A stretch of DNA of 64,000 nucleotides from Algibacter pectinivorans (GTDB lineage: Bacteria > Bacteroidota > Bacteroidia > Flavobacteriales > Flavobacteriaceae). The stretch is from NCBI RefSeq assembly GCF_900112595.1, contig NZ_FOMI01000012.1, forward strand, positions 1 to 64,000. The letters are read 5' to 3'. Below, piece after piece: positions 8,075 to 15,576 of this stretch. The position numbers and the translations under genes were made by a program. The number at the start of each line of letters is the position of its first letter. The stretch's first letter is position 1. Below the pieces are notes generated by a model, which worked only from the letters and a program-made list of their open reading frames with translations, was not told the origin of the DNA and did no database searches.

Positions 8075-9271
8075 TTAAATATTGAATATTTCTTTTTTTA
8101 ATCTCTCTGTTGTTTCTTCAACAGATTCATTTTCCCAAATGTTAACATTTAGACTACTAATAGCTAAATCAATATTTGGCATTTGATTTTTAAATTTCCC
8201 CCAACTATTACTATCGTACATATAAAAATTATAAATAATACTTGGATGCACTTGTGATTTTTCTGCGTATTCTCTAACGAGAACAGATTCATTGATAAAT
8301 GGTAATATGTATTTAGACCGCTTTTCATTAAATAAATATTCACGAGCAAAATTATTTGCTTTTTCCTCTTTTAGCCATAAATCAGGCTCTCCGGTTAAAT
8401 GATATTTTACTTGTTGTATTTCGTTAAAGTCATATAAAACGTGATGTAATTCGTGCATTAATGAAAACCATAATGTAGGATATCTTTTGTATAAATCATT
8501 TATTACAATACAAGGTTTACCATTAACTACAAAAGTTGCACCTCGAACAGATATATTTGGTAAAGATTCTTGATAAATTACAGTAACACCTATGGAGAAA
8601 AGTGCTTTTACAACAGTAACTAATCCTTTTTTTACATTTTTAGTATAAGGACGAATTTTAGGTATTAAATCAATTAACTGTTCTCTGCTATAAAAATTTG
8701 GGTTTTCCAAAAGTTTAAATTGAGAAAGTGCAGATTGCACCCAAAATTCTCTCATTAAATCACTTGAACTTCTTTTTGTTCTGCTAAAAGCTGGAGTTAC
8801 AACTTCTTTTGCAAAATCATATATTGAATTTAAGCCAAAGAATTGTACTATTCTTTTTTCAATTGAGTCATAATCAGTTTTAGAAGAAATGAATTTCTTT
8901 TTGTGTAATTGAGATAAGTCAAAATTTTGAACAATAAAATTATTTTTTTTCGCTTTTTCTATATCCCCAATTTGTTCACTTGGTAACTCTTGCAAATACA
9001 CTTTAACAAAATCATCGACAGGTAAATTTAAAAATTGCGCCAACTTAATTATAGTAATAATATCAACACGTTTTGCTTCTTTATTTAAAATATTGTTTAA
9101 ACTTTTCTTTTCAATACCAAGCATTGCTTCTGCTCTACTTTGTGTTATTCCTAACTCATCAATTCTCCTTTTAAAAAGTATGCTAAATGGCTCTTTACTA
9201 ATGTCATCTGCAATGTGTAATGGTTCGATTAATCGATTGAAAGCTTCAATGAAATCTGAATCCTCGGTCAT
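8075..9271 (-). CDS. XRE HTH + ImmA/IrrE metallopeptidase fusion, leader of unit 1
   Basis: 398 aa. The HTH domain spans roughly residues 28-90 (ELGITQSRAEAMLGI, KLAQFLNLPVDDFV). The ImmA/IrrE zinc-peptidase domain carries HELHH at 273-277 and a downstream ligand in EEKANNFA (about E302). In this family (ImmA, IrrE, HigA-like antitoxins) the peptidase cleaves or displaces a repressor. Having repressor and peptidase in one chain suggests a self-contained switch. The promoter carries a 42-bp perfect palindrome and a second GTAAATTTAC site, the likely operator for this HTH. Three small genes follow in an operon. Confidence 0.88.
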   Translation of the reverse strand: MTEDSDFIEAFNRLIEPLHIADDISKEPFSILFKRRIDELGITQSRAEAMLGIEKKSLNNILNKEAKRVDIITIIKLAQFLNLPVDDFVKVYLQELPSEQIGDIEKAKKNNFIVQNFDLSQLHKKKFISSKTDYDSIEKRIVQFFGLNSIYDFAKEVVTPAFSRTKRSSSDLMREFWVQSALSQFKLLENPNFYSREQLIDLIPKIRPYTKNVKKGLVTVVKALFSIGVTVIYQESLPNISVRGATFVVNGKPCIVINDLYKRYPTLWFSLMHELHHVLYDFNEIQQVKYHLTGEPDLWLKEEKANNFAREYLFNEKRSKYILPFINESVLVREYAEKSQVHPSIIYNFYMYDSNSWGKFKNQMPNIDLAISSLNVNIWENESVEETTERLKKEIFNI

Positions 9272-9277
9272 ATTTGG

Positions 9278-9356
9278 GTAAATTTACATATTAAAAAACA
9301 CTGTATAATATGCAAATATATTAAAGTTAGGTAAATTTACCTAACTTTAATATATT
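9278..9356 (-). promoter_or_regulatory. Promoter and twin operators of unit 1, with 42-bp perfect palindrome
   Basis: 9315-9356 is a perfect 42-bp palindrome centred between 9335 and 9336, with core TAGGTAAATTTACCTA. The 10-bp palindrome GTAAATTTAC occurs again at 9278-9287, just before the start codon at 9271. On the minus strand a Bacteroidetes -7 box TATATTTG lies at 9313-9320, overlapping the palindrome end, so a bound repressor would block the promoter. The regulator is probably the XRE-ImmA protein itself (inference). Confidence 0.75.
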
Positions 9357-9426
9357 ATTTTTTAAAAATAAATTATTTAATATTTTGAAATAAAAATAAA
9401 GAATAGTACAAGTAATCCCATTTCAC

Positions 9427-9597
9427 ACACATTCCACTACTCTCCTATCGTCGTTTCGTAAAAAAAGTGTTCCATTAACATTGTGGGGAAAATTTTTAGA
9501 AGAAAAAAATAAGAAAATGTAGAAATTCAACTTCGCTTTTGCCAAAGCAAAGTTACATAACGCAGAACATTATAGTACAAATATCGTATTTTGATTA
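9427..9597. repeat. R-left copy 1, upstream of unit 1
   Basis: Shared with 15145-15303: both contain GTGTTCCATTAACATTGT, GAAGAAAAAAATAAGAAAA, a hairpin (9529-9554, arms AACTTCGCTTT/AAAGCAAAGTT around TGCC) and CATAACGCAGAACATTATAG. No reading frame. In minus-strand orientation it precedes the unit-1 operon promoter and directly abuts R-main copy 2, which ends unit 2. Confidence 0.75.
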
Positions 9598-9634
9598 TAT
9601 CAAGTAGTTTAGCTATTTGTAAGCTATAATTCTA

Positions 9635-10347
9635 TATTATGTAAAATATCCCATAAAGTCTAGAACACACAATAAACTTGATTACTGGGGTCATTAAACA
9701 TTTGGCTTTTGGTTTAGTACTAAATAAGAAACATCCTGCTGTTTGTACTATAATTAGTCGCTATGTAAAATTGCCGCTGCCTATGCACTCGATTGCTTTT
9801 AACAAATTAAACGCTTCTGGCGTTTATTTATAAACACAATTTCCAACCGCATAGCCACCGCCATAAAAAAGCTAACCTTTTAGATTCATTTAAAATTCGC
9901 GTATTTGATAATAATCCTGCAATATTTTTTTCTACGACATTCTCGTCAAGTGTTCCGCAAGAGTACAAAATTACTCTGCGAGATAATTTCTGTACACTTG
10001 CTCAAATTCTGCTAGTATTCAACATTTTTTAATTTGAGCTGTTTAATAACATTTAGAACAGAAATTAAAAATTGTGACTATTAATGTTAATTATTATCTT
10101 TTTTTCTTGATAAAAAAAGAAACAAAAAAATCAAGGCTGCACAAACCTTTGGAAACAATCACGGCTCAATCGCTATATTTTAGAAAAGATTCGAACTATT
10201 AAGATTGCTTTGAACTAGTTTTTAACCCTATAAATGTTAATACTATGCATTACTTGTTCTCTAAAATATGCACGCTCATTTCTCCTATTGTTTTGACCAA
10301 AATTTTATGATGCCGAGTTTAACATCGAAATTCTATTTTACATAATT
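9635..10347. mobile_element. R-main copy 2: noncoding repeat with terminal inverted repeats
   Basis: Begins with TATTATGTAAAATA (9635-9648) and ends with TATTTTACATAAT (10334-10346), 13 of 14 bases matching the inverted end. The interior is colinear with copy 1 (6251-6990) but shorter by about 27 bp and diverged, notably around 9795-9835. The distal end overlaps the TAA stop codon of the caspase-like gene (10346-10348), so the element edge and the gene end coincide. No coding capacity is seen. Confidence 0.65.
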
Positions 10348-10951
10348 AATTCAAATCTGCTATAGATATATTATTTCCTTTTTGAACTAATCCATTTCTA
10401 TTTGCAACTAACATAGCTGCTCCAAATATATCGTTCTCATAGTTATCAATATGCTCATTATATTTTGATTTCATCAATGGTATTATATCATCAGTAGATA
10501 TATTTGTAAAAAATAGTTTCATACCATAATTAGCACATTCAATGTAAGGATTCATATTAAAACCCCAAACTTCAAATTTGTCTTTATAACCTATATAGCT
10601 TAAAGCTCCGTTATTAATTAATTCATCTCCGAGAACTTTTCCTGTATGACAAGAACAAGTGTAAAAAAGTGTGTTTTTAAATTTATCTATATTAATTTTT
10701 GTTGATATGTATGGAATGTTTCCATTTTTCACTAACTCATTTTCTCCTCCGTGTGAATATGCTAATAAAATAAATTTTTCTAAAGGTTCTGTAATAATAG
10801 CAACCGCAACTTCATTTATTTTAGAGCTGTCATAATATGAAATATTTAATGATGAATCATTTAAAAATGTGTTCAAATCCTCATAGCACAGGTTAAAAAA
10901 TAATCCCAAAGTTTCGTCTTGATTATCAAAAAGACCAATTATATCAACCAT
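10346..10951 (-). CDS. Probable caspase/CHAT-like (clan CD) cysteine protease of unit 2
   Basis: 201 aa, no signal peptide or membrane segment. Clan CD fold signature: a hydrophobic strand ending in the His motif FILLAYSHGGENEL (H67), then a strand ending in the Cys motif TLFYTCSCHTGKVLG (C101, with C99 nearby), followed by a helix and GALSYIGYKD. This matches caspase/CHAT peptidases, which cleave proteins after activation and act in programmed death and antiphage systems. The assignment is from motif pattern only. It overlaps the REC-domain gene stop by one base (TAATG), so the REC protein is its probable regulator. It is the last gene of the five-gene operon, where an effector is often placed. 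Confidence 0.6.
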   Translation of the reverse strand: MVDIIGLFDNQDETLGLFFNLCYEDLNTFLNDSSLNISYYDSSKINEVAVAIITEPLEKFILLAYSHGGENELVKNGNIPYISTKINIDKFKNTLFYTCSCHTGKVLGDELINNGALSYIGYKDKFEVWGFNMNPYIECANYGMKLFFTNISTDDIIPLMKSKYNEHIDNYENDIFGAAMLVANRNGLVQKGNNISIADLN

Positions 10952-11547
10952 TATAAATTCTCTTTTTTACGCAATAATAAGTCGATGGTTAGTGAATTTA
11001 GCTTACTTGAAAATTCTTTGCCAATTGGTGTTTGAAGTCTGATTTCTTTTAATATTTCGTTTAAGGTATATGATTCCCCAGATGATGTGAAGTAAATAGG
11101 TTTGTCTTTATCGGATTCATTACTAATTATCCAATCTTCAATTGTATTATCGAGACTATTTTTTAAGTTATTAAATGCTTTATCAACTATTTGCATAGCT
11201 TCTTCTAAAGAACAATCTTTACTTAAGAAACCAAAAGCTCTATTATTAATAAAATCACTAAATTCTTCATTAGTTTGATTTATACCGCTCCAAAGGATAA
11301 CAGGAATCAAAGTCGAGCTGTTATGAATCTCTTTTAATAGGTCGTGACCATCCAATTTATCATCTTTAGAAAACTCAATATCTAATAATACAATCAAATT
11401 TATATCTAGATTATTTTTGATATAATCCAGTCCCTCTTGTGGGTTAGAATAAAACTTAACATTTTTAAATTTATCTTCTAATGTAAATAATAAGGGATGC
11501 TCTTCAATCTCCTTATTATCATCTATTATTACAAAGGTTACTTCCAT
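10951..11547 (-). CDS. Response-regulator receiver (REC) protein of unit 2
   Basis: 198 aa. The REC domain (about residues 1-125) has the acidic pair D9-D10 (FVIIDDN), phospho-acceptor D56 (VLLDIEF), LDGHDLLKEI at 65-74, switch residue S87 (ILWSG) and K110 (FLSKD), so it should accept phosphate. The C-terminal 75 residues have no DNA-binding HTH signature, so this is probably not a transcription factor. The cognate kinase is most likely the upstream double-GHKL protein (6 bp away), and the output is probably the downstream caspase-like protein, with which it shares a TAATG junction. Confidence 0.85.
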   Translation of the reverse strand: MEVTFVIIDDNKEIEEHPLLFTLEDKFKNVKFYSNPQEGLDYIKNNLDINLIVLLDIEFSKDDKLDGHDLLKEIHNSSTLIPVILWSGINQTNEEFSDFINNRAFGFLSKDCSLEEAMQIVDKAFNNLKNSLDNTIEDWIISNESDKDKPIYFTSSGESYTLNEILKEIRLQTPIGKEFSSKLNSLTIDLLLRKKENL

Positions 11548-11553
11548 TAAGAA

Positions 11554-13677
11554 TTATTTTTTAAAAGGTAATGTGATTTTAAATGTTGCACCAGTTGGAC
11601 GAAACTCATTGTCTATTACTTCAATATTTCCTTGCATAGCTTCCACCCTAGTCTTAACCATATACAGCCCCATTCCTGCACCACCTTCCTCAGCTGTGTC
11701 AGTATAAAAAATATCAAAAATTCTATGTTTATCTTTCTCCTTTATTCCTATTCCATTATCTGAAAAAAGTATGGTCACTTCGTCGCTTGATGTTAAACTG
11801 CTACATTTTATTATTTTTTCATTGTTATTTTTTAAAGCTTTAATTGAGTTAGAAATTAAGTTATCAAAAATATCTTCTATTGCTTTTCTATTGTAATTAA
11901 GAATTAGATTATCCTTAATTTCTACAATTGTTCTGATACCTTCTTCATTTAGCCTATCAACATAAATATTATCAAACAGATTAACTATTAATTCTTTTAG
12001 GTTAATTTCTTCTAGTTCAGTATCCGATTTAGCATATTTAAGCATAAAATCGACACCCTTTCTTAATTTCAGCATTTCCTTATAAATGCTTTTTGAAATA
12101 CTAATAAATCTATCTTCTAAATTTGGGTTAGGATAATTATTATAAAAATATTCTGCTCCTGTTAGTATATGACCTAATGTATGTTTTGTCATATGTGAAA
12201 ACATTGCAGCATAGGTTTGCAATGAAACCAAACTCATAAACAAGTTTTCCTGCTGTTTGCTTTCTTTTTCTAACTTAGAATAGTCATTTATACTCTTTGT
12301 TACACTACCTTGTATCTTACCTAAATTTGCTTCTATACTTCTTAGTTTTTCCTGCACTTTTGGTGACGCCTCTTTTTTTACAGATGCAATCTCTCTTTTA
12401 AGTATTTTCAAATCTTGATTTGCAGCACCTAAACCCGACTTAGTTTTTGTTCTCTCTACATTTTTTGCATTTTTGAAAAAAGATTCTAATTGAACAATTT
12501 GTTCAATTATAAACCTCCTCAATTCCTCCCAAGCTTCATTTTCAACAAAACCTTGTCTGTTAGTAGATTCAATTATATCAGGGTTATTTTCATCAGTTAT
12601 TTCTACATAGCCAAGTAAATCTCTAGTACTTAGTCTTTCAAAAAAACCTGACCATCTTCTTTTGTCAATACCTAAAATGTCCTTTTGTTTATTTCTGTCG
12701 GCTACATATTCAGCAAATGGAGTAGTAATAATACCATCCCTATATATTTTAATACCATCAATTTCTGAATTGAAATGTTTTTTATATTTACTTTTTGCAG
12801 GTTGATCAAAATAATAAAGCGTAAGTTTCAAAAAGCCACAAGGTCTTTCGGGTACTTTTATCTTATTAAGACTCCCCTTCTTATATTGTAAAATTTCTTG
12901 AACTCCTTTCTTTTTGTCAAATGTTAATTCAACCTTTTTGGTTGCAAAATCAATTAACTGTGTTTTTACTTTAACATTATCAAAATCCTTATAAGGAGAC
13001 TTTATGGTAATATTAAAGGGATAAGCATTTGTTTTGCTTGGATTTGGTGGAACTAATTTAGAGAGTTCTTTAAATGCTCTGTTAATGTCATTTTCAGTCC
13101 AAATTTCATTTACTTGAGAAATTTCCAATGTTGTTCCTTGGACTTCTTTATCTCCGTTATCATACCAATATTTATTTTCAACATCAGTAAAAAAAGGTTT
13201 TTCCTCTTCAAAATTTAATTTTAATTGAGAATCCTCTAGTTTGGAATAATAAGACCAATCAGTCTCAAGACATAAAAGTTCGGCGCTATTCTTTTTTTGT
13301 GTTCTAAGGACTAATTTGTCTCCAAGTTTATCAACAGCAAATCTACCTATGCCTTTTTTTCCTGCAACTTTTCTTTTATGTGGTGCTGGAGATAATCGCT
13401 CTCGTCTTTTACTACTAGTTCCGATAACCATCCATTTGTTTTTAATATCGGAAAATTGCATTCCAATACCGTCGTCCTTAATAATTATCTTTGAATTTGG
13501 AGTTAAAGGATTGATATCAATAAATTCTACAGTAACATTTTCAGCATTTGCATCATAAGCATTTTTGACTAGTTCAAACAATGCAGTTATTCTGTCAGTT
13601 ATGAGTTCTCTTCCTATAAGTCGGTAAGCACTAACATCAAAGTTAAATTTGATTGATTTTTCCTTTTTTAATGACAT
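11554..13677 (-). CDS. Double-GHKL protein: MutL/MORC/Hsp90-like ATPase plus histidine-kinase module
   Basis: 707 aa, soluble. N-terminal GHKL ATPase: N-box FELVKNAYDA (E35, N39, D42), KDDGIGM (68-73), lid GKKGIGRFAVDKLGDKL (from 106), as in MutL/Hsp90/MORC proteins; a transducer-like region follows to about 400. The region about 395-490 is charged and probably coiled coil. The C-terminal kinase has candidate phospho-His residues in FSHMTKHTLGHIL (H495, H499, H503), N-box IFDNLISNSI (603-612), FSDNGIGI and GGAGMGLYMV (665-674). MORC-like GHKL ATPases are known from restriction-modification operons, while the kinase half fits the REC protein downstream. It overlaps the methyltransferase stop by one base. 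Confidence 0.85.
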   Translation of the reverse strand: MSLKKEKSIKFNFDVSAYRLIGRELITDRITALFELVKNAYDANAENVTVEFIDINPLTPNSKIIIKDDGIGMQFSDIKNKWMVIGTSSKRRERLSPAPHKRKVAGKKGIGRFAVDKLGDKLVLRTQKKNSAELLCLETDWSYYSKLEDSQLKLNFEEEKPFFTDVENKYWYDNGDKEVQGTTLEISQVNEIWTENDINRAFKELSKLVPPNPSKTNAYPFNITIKSPYKDFDNVKVKTQLIDFATKKVELTFDKKKGVQEILQYKKGSLNKIKVPERPCGFLKLTLYYFDQPAKSKYKKHFNSEIDGIKIYRDGIITTPFAEYVADRNKQKDILGIDKRRWSGFFERLSTRDLLGYVEITDENNPDIIESTNRQGFVENEAWEELRRFIIEQIVQLESFFKNAKNVERTKTKSGLGAANQDLKILKREIASVKKEASPKVQEKLRSIEANLGKIQGSVTKSINDYSKLEKESKQQENLFMSLVSLQTYAAMFSHMTKHTLGHILTGAEYFYNNYPNPNLEDRFISISKSIYKEMLKLRKGVDFMLKYAKSDTELEEINLKELIVNLFDNIYVDRLNEEGIRTIVEIKDNLILNYNRKAIEDIFDNLISNSIKALKNNNEKIIKCSSLTSSDEVTILFSDNGIGIKEKDKHRIFDIFYTDTAEEGGAGMGLYMVKTRVEAMQGNIEVIDNEFRPTGATFKITLPFKK

Positions 13678-14786
13678 TAGCTCATTTCATTAATTTGTTC
13701 AAATAATGCCTTTGCTAGCAACGGAGGAACTGCATTCCCGATTTGCTGTTGCATATACATCAAGGTTCCTTCAAAAATAAAATTATCAGGAAAGCTTTGT
13801 AACCTAGCTGCTTCTCTAACTGATAAACCTCTATTCTCAAAAGGATGTATTAGCATATTTTTTCTATAATTAGAAATCACTACAGATGGTTTTTTAGAGT
13901 CTAGTCGTTTATAAATACCTGAATGACAATTATTTTTATCAGAATAGTTTTTCATTAAATCGTCAGGAATTGCTTTCCAATTTTGACCTTGTTTAATATG
14001 CTTATACCTTTCTAAAACATAATCTCTGTTTCTAGATACATAATTTTGGAAAGAGAAATTTGAATTTTCTCTCATTTTATCAGCAAATTCATTATTTGCT
14101 AATCCAGAATAAGGTAACGAATCTATAAAATCTCCATTTTGTAAATTTGGTAAATCCAAAATGGCATCTGCGACAGTATATTTATTGATTGATGCTTCTG
14201 GAAATCTAAACTTTATTCCATTTTTATTTCCAACCATAAAAAATCGTTTTCTATCTTGAGGAACTCCATAATCTGAGGCAGTTAATACATCAAAATTTAC
14301 AGTATATCCAAGATTTTCAAGTCGTTTTTTTAGCACTTTTACAACTTTCCCTTTTTGGAAACTTCTAAAACCTTCTACATTTTCAAAAACACACCATTCA
14401 GGTTCTAACTCTTCAATAAACCTTAAGAACTCTTCAAATAAGCTATTTTTTTCATTACGTGTATTTCGCGTAACTGTATTTGATAAAGAAAATCCTTGAC
14501 AAGGCGGACCGCCAAACAAAACAAATGGGTTTTTAGAAATCAGTTTAGTTGGATTGACTTTTCTAATATCCTCTACAATTACTCTAGATGACTTATGGTT
14601 ATTACTAAAAGTATCTGCTGCATACTTATCATTTTCAACAGCAAAAGAAATATTTATGCCAGCCATTTCAGCACCAAGGCTCATACCTCCTGCTCCACTA
14701 AAAATGTCACAACCAAGTGTGGATGTAATTATATCTTGATTGATATTTAATTCAACAGGTATTTCATTATTTATTAATGTGCTCAT
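13677..14786 (-). CDS. DNA (cytosine-5) methyltransferase of unit 2
   Basis: 369 aa with all principal motifs: FSGAGGMSLG (I, from 29), GGPPCQGFS (IV, catalytic C96), ENVEGF (VI), QDRKRFFMVG (VIII), VREAARLQSFPDNF (IX) and QIGNAVPPLLAKAL (X). It should be an active SAM-dependent 5-methylcytosine enzyme. The target-recognition region is about residues 210-300; its recognition sequence cannot be read from this. No restriction endonuclease lies beside it; instead it shares an operon with the double-GHKL, REC and caspase-like genes, so methylation may mark self for that system. Confidence 0.93.
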   Translation of the reverse strand: MSTLINNEIPVELNINQDIITSTLGCDIFSGAGGMSLGAEMAGINISFAVENDKYAADTFSNNHKSSRVIVEDIRKVNPTKLISKNPFVLFGGPPCQGFSLSNTVTRNTRNEKNSLFEEFLRFIEELEPEWCVFENVEGFRSFQKGKVVKVLKKRLENLGYTVNFDVLTASDYGVPQDRKRFFMVGNKNGIKFRFPEASINKYTVADAILDLPNLQNGDFIDSLPYSGLANNEFADKMRENSNFSFQNYVSRNRDYVLERYKHIKQGQNWKAIPDDLMKNYSDKNNCHSGIYKRLDSKKPSVVISNYRKNMLIHPFENRGLSVREAARLQSFPDNFIFEGTLMYMQQQIGNAVPPLLAKALFEQINEMS

Positions 14787-14792
14787 TTACTT

Positions 14793-15011
14793 TTAAAGTT
14801 TTACAAGCTTTAAATCTTTACATATTTCTTTCATTACTTCACTAGGGTCTACATCTAATGCTAAAGCAATAAGATAAAGTTCATCAACTTTCAACTTTGT
14901 TTTTTTATTATTAGATAACTCACTTAATCTAGTTTTACTTAGCCCAGTTTTTCTAGCAACATCTGAACGATTTACTGATTTTCTTGACAAATACAAACCT
15001 AATTTAGTCAT
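14793..15011 (-). CDS. Small XRE-family HTH regulator of unit 2
   Basis: 72 aa, essentially one Cro/C1-type helix-turn-helix (RSDVARKTGLSKTRLSELSN, then VDELYLIALALDVDPSEV). It resembles controller proteins of restriction-modification operons. It is the first gene, 6 bp before the methyltransferase, and a palindrome AGAACATTTGTTCT lies about 90 bp upstream. It probably autoregulates the operon so that methylation precedes effector expression (inference from C-protein biology). Confidence 0.85.
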   Translation of the reverse strand: MTKLGLYLSRKSVNRSDVARKTGLSKTRLSELSNNKKTKLKVDELYLIALALDVDPSEVMKEICKDLKLVKL

Positions 15012-15075
15012 TTTTATCTGTTTTTAAGACTATAAATTTATAAAATAAGAAATATCTATCCGATTTTCTAAACTT

Positions 15076-15114
15076 CAAATTTAAATATTGTCCGAATATA
15101 AGAACATTTGTTCT
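15076..15114 (-). promoter_or_regulatory. Promoter and candidate operator of unit 2
   Basis: On the minus strand a -7 box TAAATTTG lies at 15076-15083. The perfect inverted repeat AGAACATTTGTTCT (15101-15114) lies 18-31 bp upstream of it, about where the -33 element belongs. It is the best candidate binding site for the XRE regulator encoded at 14793-15011. No alternative palindrome of this quality was seen in the gap. Confidence 0.55.
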
Positions 15115-15144
15115 GACTATTGAATATTTTGGTTAGATTTTCCA

Positions 15145-15303
15145 TTCCACACATCACGCTTCCCTCCTACGTCGTCGCATAATAAGTGTTCCATTAACAT
15201 TGTAGAGAAACATTTAAGAAGAAAAAAATAAGAAAAAGTAGAAGTTTAAACTTCGCTTTTGCCAAAGCAAAGTTGCATAACGCAGAACATTATAGTACAA
15301 ATA
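15145..15303. repeat. R-left copy 2, upstream of unit 2
   Basis: Colinear with 9427-9597: GTGTTCCATTAACATTGT, GAAGAAAAAAATAAGAAAA, the hairpin at 15249-15274 (AACTTCGCTTT/AAAGCAAAGTT around TGCC) and CATAACGCAGAACATTATAG. Unlike copy 1, it is not followed by R-main but by the branched structure at 15308-15405. Confidence 0.75.
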
Positions 15304-15307
15304 TATA

Positions 15308-15405
15308 GTAATTTCTGTATAGCCGTTTTTCAGGCTATTTATACATAATTGTAGATATAGTGCCTTTAGGTCTATATCGTCAACAATTATGTTAAAAGAA
15401 ATTAC
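15308..15405. other. Branched (Y-shaped) palindromic structure at island edge
   Basis: An outer stem of 9 bp (GTAATTTCT 15308-15316 with AGAAATTAC 15397-15405) encloses two hairpins: ATAGCC/GGCTAT (15319-15324 with 15333-15338) and a long stem ACATAATTGT-GATATAG (15343-15360) with CTATATC-ACAATTATGT (15372-15392), separated by a one-sided bulge. An alternative pairing TAGCCG (15320) with CGGCTA (15405) is also possible. It could be a structured RNA, a recombination site folded as single strand, or a terminator-like element. No reverse transcriptase or integrase is nearby. Confidence 0.5.
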
Positions 15406-15512
15406 GGCTAATTAACTTGTAGATTTATTAATAGTGTTATAAATGCAAAAATTTTACAACCCATTATTTTACAAATATTTTCCTGCTCTTAAAAAATTAA
15501 ATTATGTAAAAA

Positions 15513-15551
15513 AAAATGCCATGACCATAAGTTAAATGATTGTGGCATTTT
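15513..15551 (-). terminator. Rho-independent terminator after the DUF6503-like gene
   Basis: Stem AAAATGCCA (15513-15521) with TGGCATTTT (15543-15551); read on the minus strand it is followed by a run of T (the A-run at 15507-15516 on plus). It lies 26 bp beyond the stop at 15577. Confidence 0.8.
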
Positions 15552-15576
15552 AATAAACTAAAATTTAAAATAAGAC

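Noticed and set aside
6999-9271. Classical HigBA-type toxin-antitoxin pair
   Set aside because: The HTH-ImmA protein is antitoxin-like, but no RelE/HigB-type toxin signature is found in the three partner proteins.
6131-15405. Integron cassette array with attC sites
   Set aside because: The units and folded sites resemble cassettes, but no RYYYAAC/GTTRRRY core pair fits and no integrase gene is present; the units also hold multi-gene operons with their own promoters.
15308-15405. Retron or other reverse-transcriptase-linked RNA
   Set aside because: No reverse transcriptase gene lies in the window near it.
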